Assembly: GCA_964405075.1 (NCBI GenBank)
Contig: CAYOMP010000052.1
Location: forward strand, 1 to 15,496
From: CAYOMP01 sp964405075
GTDB lineage: Bacteria; Bacillota; Clostridia; Lachnospirales; Lachnospiraceae
DNA: 15,496 bases
Direction: 5' to 3'
The notes beneath the pieces are model-generated. The model was not told where the DNA came from. It did no database searches and was given only the letters and a program-made list of their open reading frames with translations. Position numbers and translations under genes: made by a program. Shown piece after piece: positions 14,145 through 15,496 of the stretch. The number at the start of each line of letters is the position of its first letter. Positions within the stretch are counted from its first letter, which is position 1.

Positions 14145-14474
14145 GACTCTTCTCCTTTAATTTGTTTTTAAACCTTTTATAGTCTAACATATGTGACAAA
14201 ATTTATAAAGATGTTTTCTGTTCTTATACGACAGAAATACTTTTTAAATAATAACTTTATACTTCTCTTTCCTCTATATTTCCCTTATCTTTACTTGCTA
14301 GTTGGTATTTGACTTATTAATGCAATGCTTACCTTTGGATATACTTCTACTTCTTTCAGCCAAGTACATTATGATTTTCTTAATATTATTTAAATTTCCA
14401 ATTACAATTTTACTAAGTTCACAAATAATCATTCATATAATACCATATGCCGTATAAATGTAACTCTTTGCCAT
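14145..14474. other. Intergenic region upstream of the glycosyltransferase operon
   Basis: No gene is seen on either strand. Because terminator C is bidirectional, a minus-strand promoter should lie between here and 14820, but I could not find a convincing -35/-10 pair. The only structure is a 7-bp inverted repeat, TTTCTGT (14215-14221) with ACAGAAA (14231-14237), a possible operator or weak hairpin. Confidence 0.4.
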
Positions 14475-14491
14475 ATTTTTATCAAAGTCAG

Positions 14492-14520
14492 TTGTATGCT
14501 TTATTTCTAAATGCTATAAT
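14492..14520 (+). promoter_or_regulatory. Promoter of the right Rpn-family remnant
   Basis: TTGTAT (14492-14497), 17 bases, then TATAAT (14515-14520), the same layout as at 1946-1974. It is oriented towards the remnant at 14649, opposite to the sugar operon. Confidence 0.6.
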
Positions 14521-14644
14521 AAACAAAAAGCATATTTTCTAAAGGTTTTTAACCTTTTCAAAGGCATAAGCCGTCTTAAATTCTATTTATTCTGAAAATT
14601 CATGCTTTTAAACCACATATTTAAGGCAGGAGTTTTTAGATAAA
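14498..14644 (+). repeat. 147-bp direct repeat, right copy
   Basis: It matches 1952-2098 at 144 of 147 positions. It contains P1, P2, the small GGC/GCC stem and the left arm of the fourth hairpin. It is cut just before the right arm and ribosome site, where it joins the coding tail directly. The three differences fall outside the stems of P1 and P2. Confidence 0.9.
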
Positions 14645-14648
14645 ATTC

Positions 14649-14804
14649 CTTCGCAAAGGCTTTTCGAAAGAAAATATTTCCGATATCTTGAAGGTTGATG
14701 TTTCTTATGTACAGAAAGTTGCCAAACTTATAGAAGATCATCCGGATGAATCAAATACTGAAATTGCTAAACGTATGCTAAGTCTTCGCGGGCGTCGACT
14801 TTAA
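14649..14804 (+). pseudogene. Rpn/PD-(D/E)XK family gene, C-terminal remnant only
   Basis: Fifty-one codons encode only the family's C-terminal tail, beginning LRKGFSKENISDILKVDVSY, passing through NTEIAKRM and ending SLRGRRL. The tail is homologous to that of the left remnant, about 83% identical in DNA over 43 codons by hand count. Ribosome site, start codon and everything between the leader and the tail are gone, so it is not translated as a normal gene. The deletion junction (about 14644-14648) differs from that of the left copy, so the two copies were truncated independently. Terminator C follows 26 bases after the stop. Confidence 0.65.
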
Positions 14805-14830
14805 TTAACACATTCTAATTAGCCACACCC

Positions 14831-14872
14831 AAAAACAGAGTTGCCTCTATAATGAGGTTCAACTCTGTTTTT
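14831..14872. terminator. Bidirectional terminator C
   Basis: AAAAACAGAGTTG (14831-14843) pairs with CAACTCTGTTTTT (14860-14872), extended by an inner CCTC/GAGG pair (14844-14847, 14854-14857). T runs follow on both strands. It ends the right Rpn remnant (+) and the phosphoglycerol-transferase-like gene (-), whose stop is at 14977. The stem is the same as in terminators A and B. Confidence 0.88.
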
Positions 14873-14976
14873 GTTTTCAATCAAGCTATTCAACGCATGT
14901 ATCAATGACACAAACAAAACTCTAATTTTCAATTTTTTACGAATATAACTACAATATCACAATCTCTATATTTCCA

Positions 14977-15496
14977 TTACTTTATATAAAAGAAATCTTC
15001 AACTATATTTTCCGCATCCATCAAATTATTATACTGTAATATTTTATACTCTTCTAACCTATCATAATATGGTGATTCCTCATCATTCACTTCATATAAC
15101 ACTCCATCGCTACCTATGTAACCATTGTATGTAAGAACAGGAACCTCTTCATAAATATCTAATAAAAATTTCTGATATCCTGTCAATGGGGCATCCACCA
15201 GCTCCATAACCTTTGCTCCCAAATAGTTCGGACTAATCATGTCAATGTATTCTTCTTCAATATCATAATTTGTCCATATCTTAAATGGCACTATATATTT
15301 TTGCAATGCAACTTCTGAATCATAATGCATAGTAACACTCGGCTGATGATCTCCAAAAAATACTATCACTGTTGGTTCTGATTGTTCAGAGAAATATTCT
15401 ATCAAGTACTTATATGCATTATCTGTTTCTTTAATAAGATTCAAATATGTTTTCAATGTCGTCTTTTGAGCATATTCTGGATTATTTACATTAATG
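14977..15496 (-). CDS. LTA-synthase/sulfatase-family phosphoglycerol transferase-like protein, C-terminal part (cut by window edge)
   Basis: The last 172 residues of an alkaline-phosphatase-superfamily protein. The frame is open to the edge (INVNNPEYAQKTT before a TTG at 15456), so the start is outside the window. Visible are TYLNLIKETDNAYKYLIEYF and the metal-ligand motif VIVFFGDHQPS, in which Asp-His is typical of LtaS/MdoB-type enzymes and sulfatases. A C-terminal region with SPNYLGAKVMELVDAPLTGY follows. These enzymes have an N-terminal membrane domain and an extracellular catalytic domain, and transfer phosphoglycerol or phosphoethanolamine to cell-surface polymers. The missing part should hold the membrane helices and catalytic Thr. 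Next to a polysaccharide locus a role in decorating the glycan is plausible, but teichoic-acid synthesis is equally possible. Confidence 0.8.
   Translation of the reverse strand, partial: INVNNPEYAQKTTLKTYLNLIKETDNAYKYLIEYFSEQSEPTVIVFFGDHQPSVTMHYDSEVALQKYIVPFKIWTNYDIEEEYIDMISPNYLGAKVMELVDAPLTGYQKFLLDIYEEVPVLTYNGYIGSDGVLYEVNDEESPYYDRLEEYKILQYNNLMDAENIVEDFFYIK

Noticed and set aside
1..15496. CRISPR arrays, tRNA or rRNA genes, complete insertion sequences
   Set aside because: No regularly spaced repeats, cloverleaf-like sequences, rRNA-like stretches or intact transposase genes were seen by eye; only the two Rpn-family remnants suggest mobile DNA.

Overview
The window is strongly AT-rich. Every intact gene reads on the minus strand, and almost all of it is a cell-surface polysaccharide (capsule/exopolysaccharide) biosynthesis locus. 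A low-GC Firmicute, most likely a gut or rumen Lachnospiraceae (Butyrivibrio/Roseburia/Eubacterium-like), is the best guess. The reasons are the base composition, the strong AGGAGG-type ribosome sites, the HasB-like UDP-glucose dehydrogenase, and remnants of a Rpn/PD-(D/E)XK-type gene of the kind common in that family. The taxon is an inference from sequence style, not a search result.

Layout, left to right. (1) 1-315: start of a GT2 glycosyltransferase cut by the window edge, with a good promoter at 354-382. (2) 316-747: no gene, but nested inverted repeats. (3) 748-1740: a 330-residue protein I do not recognise, with two hydrophobic segments and a beta-rich C-terminal domain. (4) 1928-2453, plus strand: a decayed Rpn-family gene with promoter, a conserved structured leader, short N- and C-terminal coding remnants and a bidirectional terminator. 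(5) 2468-9293: a six-gene operon, transcribed as UDP-glucose dehydrogenase, UDP-glucuronate 4-epimerase, membrane UDP-HexNAc 4,6-dehydratase, phosphoglycosyl transferase, SDR 4-reductase and GT4 transferase. (6) 9526-9562: terminator. (7) 9566-14144: four glycosyltransferases (GT2, GT4, GT4 and a DPM1/GtrB-like GT2), with a decayed membrane-protein tail at 11614-11730. (8) 14475-14872: a second Rpn-family remnant with an almost identical leader and its own terminator. (9) 14977-15496: the C-terminal part of an LTA-synthase/sulfatase-like phosphoglycerol transferase, cut by the right edge.

How the genes fit together. Ugd makes UDP-glucuronate and the epimerase converts it to UDP-galacturonate. 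The dehydratase and the SDR would make a UDP-6-deoxy-HexNAc (UDP-QuiNAc or UDP-FucNAc). The phosphoglycosyl transferase would load that sugar onto undecaprenyl phosphate, the PglA/CapM-like GT4 would add the next sugar, and the downstream transferases would finish the repeat. No flippase (Wzx), polymerase (Wzy) or chain-length regulator is intact in the window, so they must lie elsewhere.

The most interesting signals are not the sugar genes. A 147-bp block, 144/147 identical by hand count, occurs in direct orientation on both sides of the roughly 12-kb sugar locus. It is much better conserved than the coding remnants after it (about 83%). In the left copy it can fold into a multi-stem leader ending in two mutually exclusive hairpins, one of which hides the Shine-Dalgarno sequence. 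A terminator stem of the same sequence also recurs three times at transcription-unit ends.
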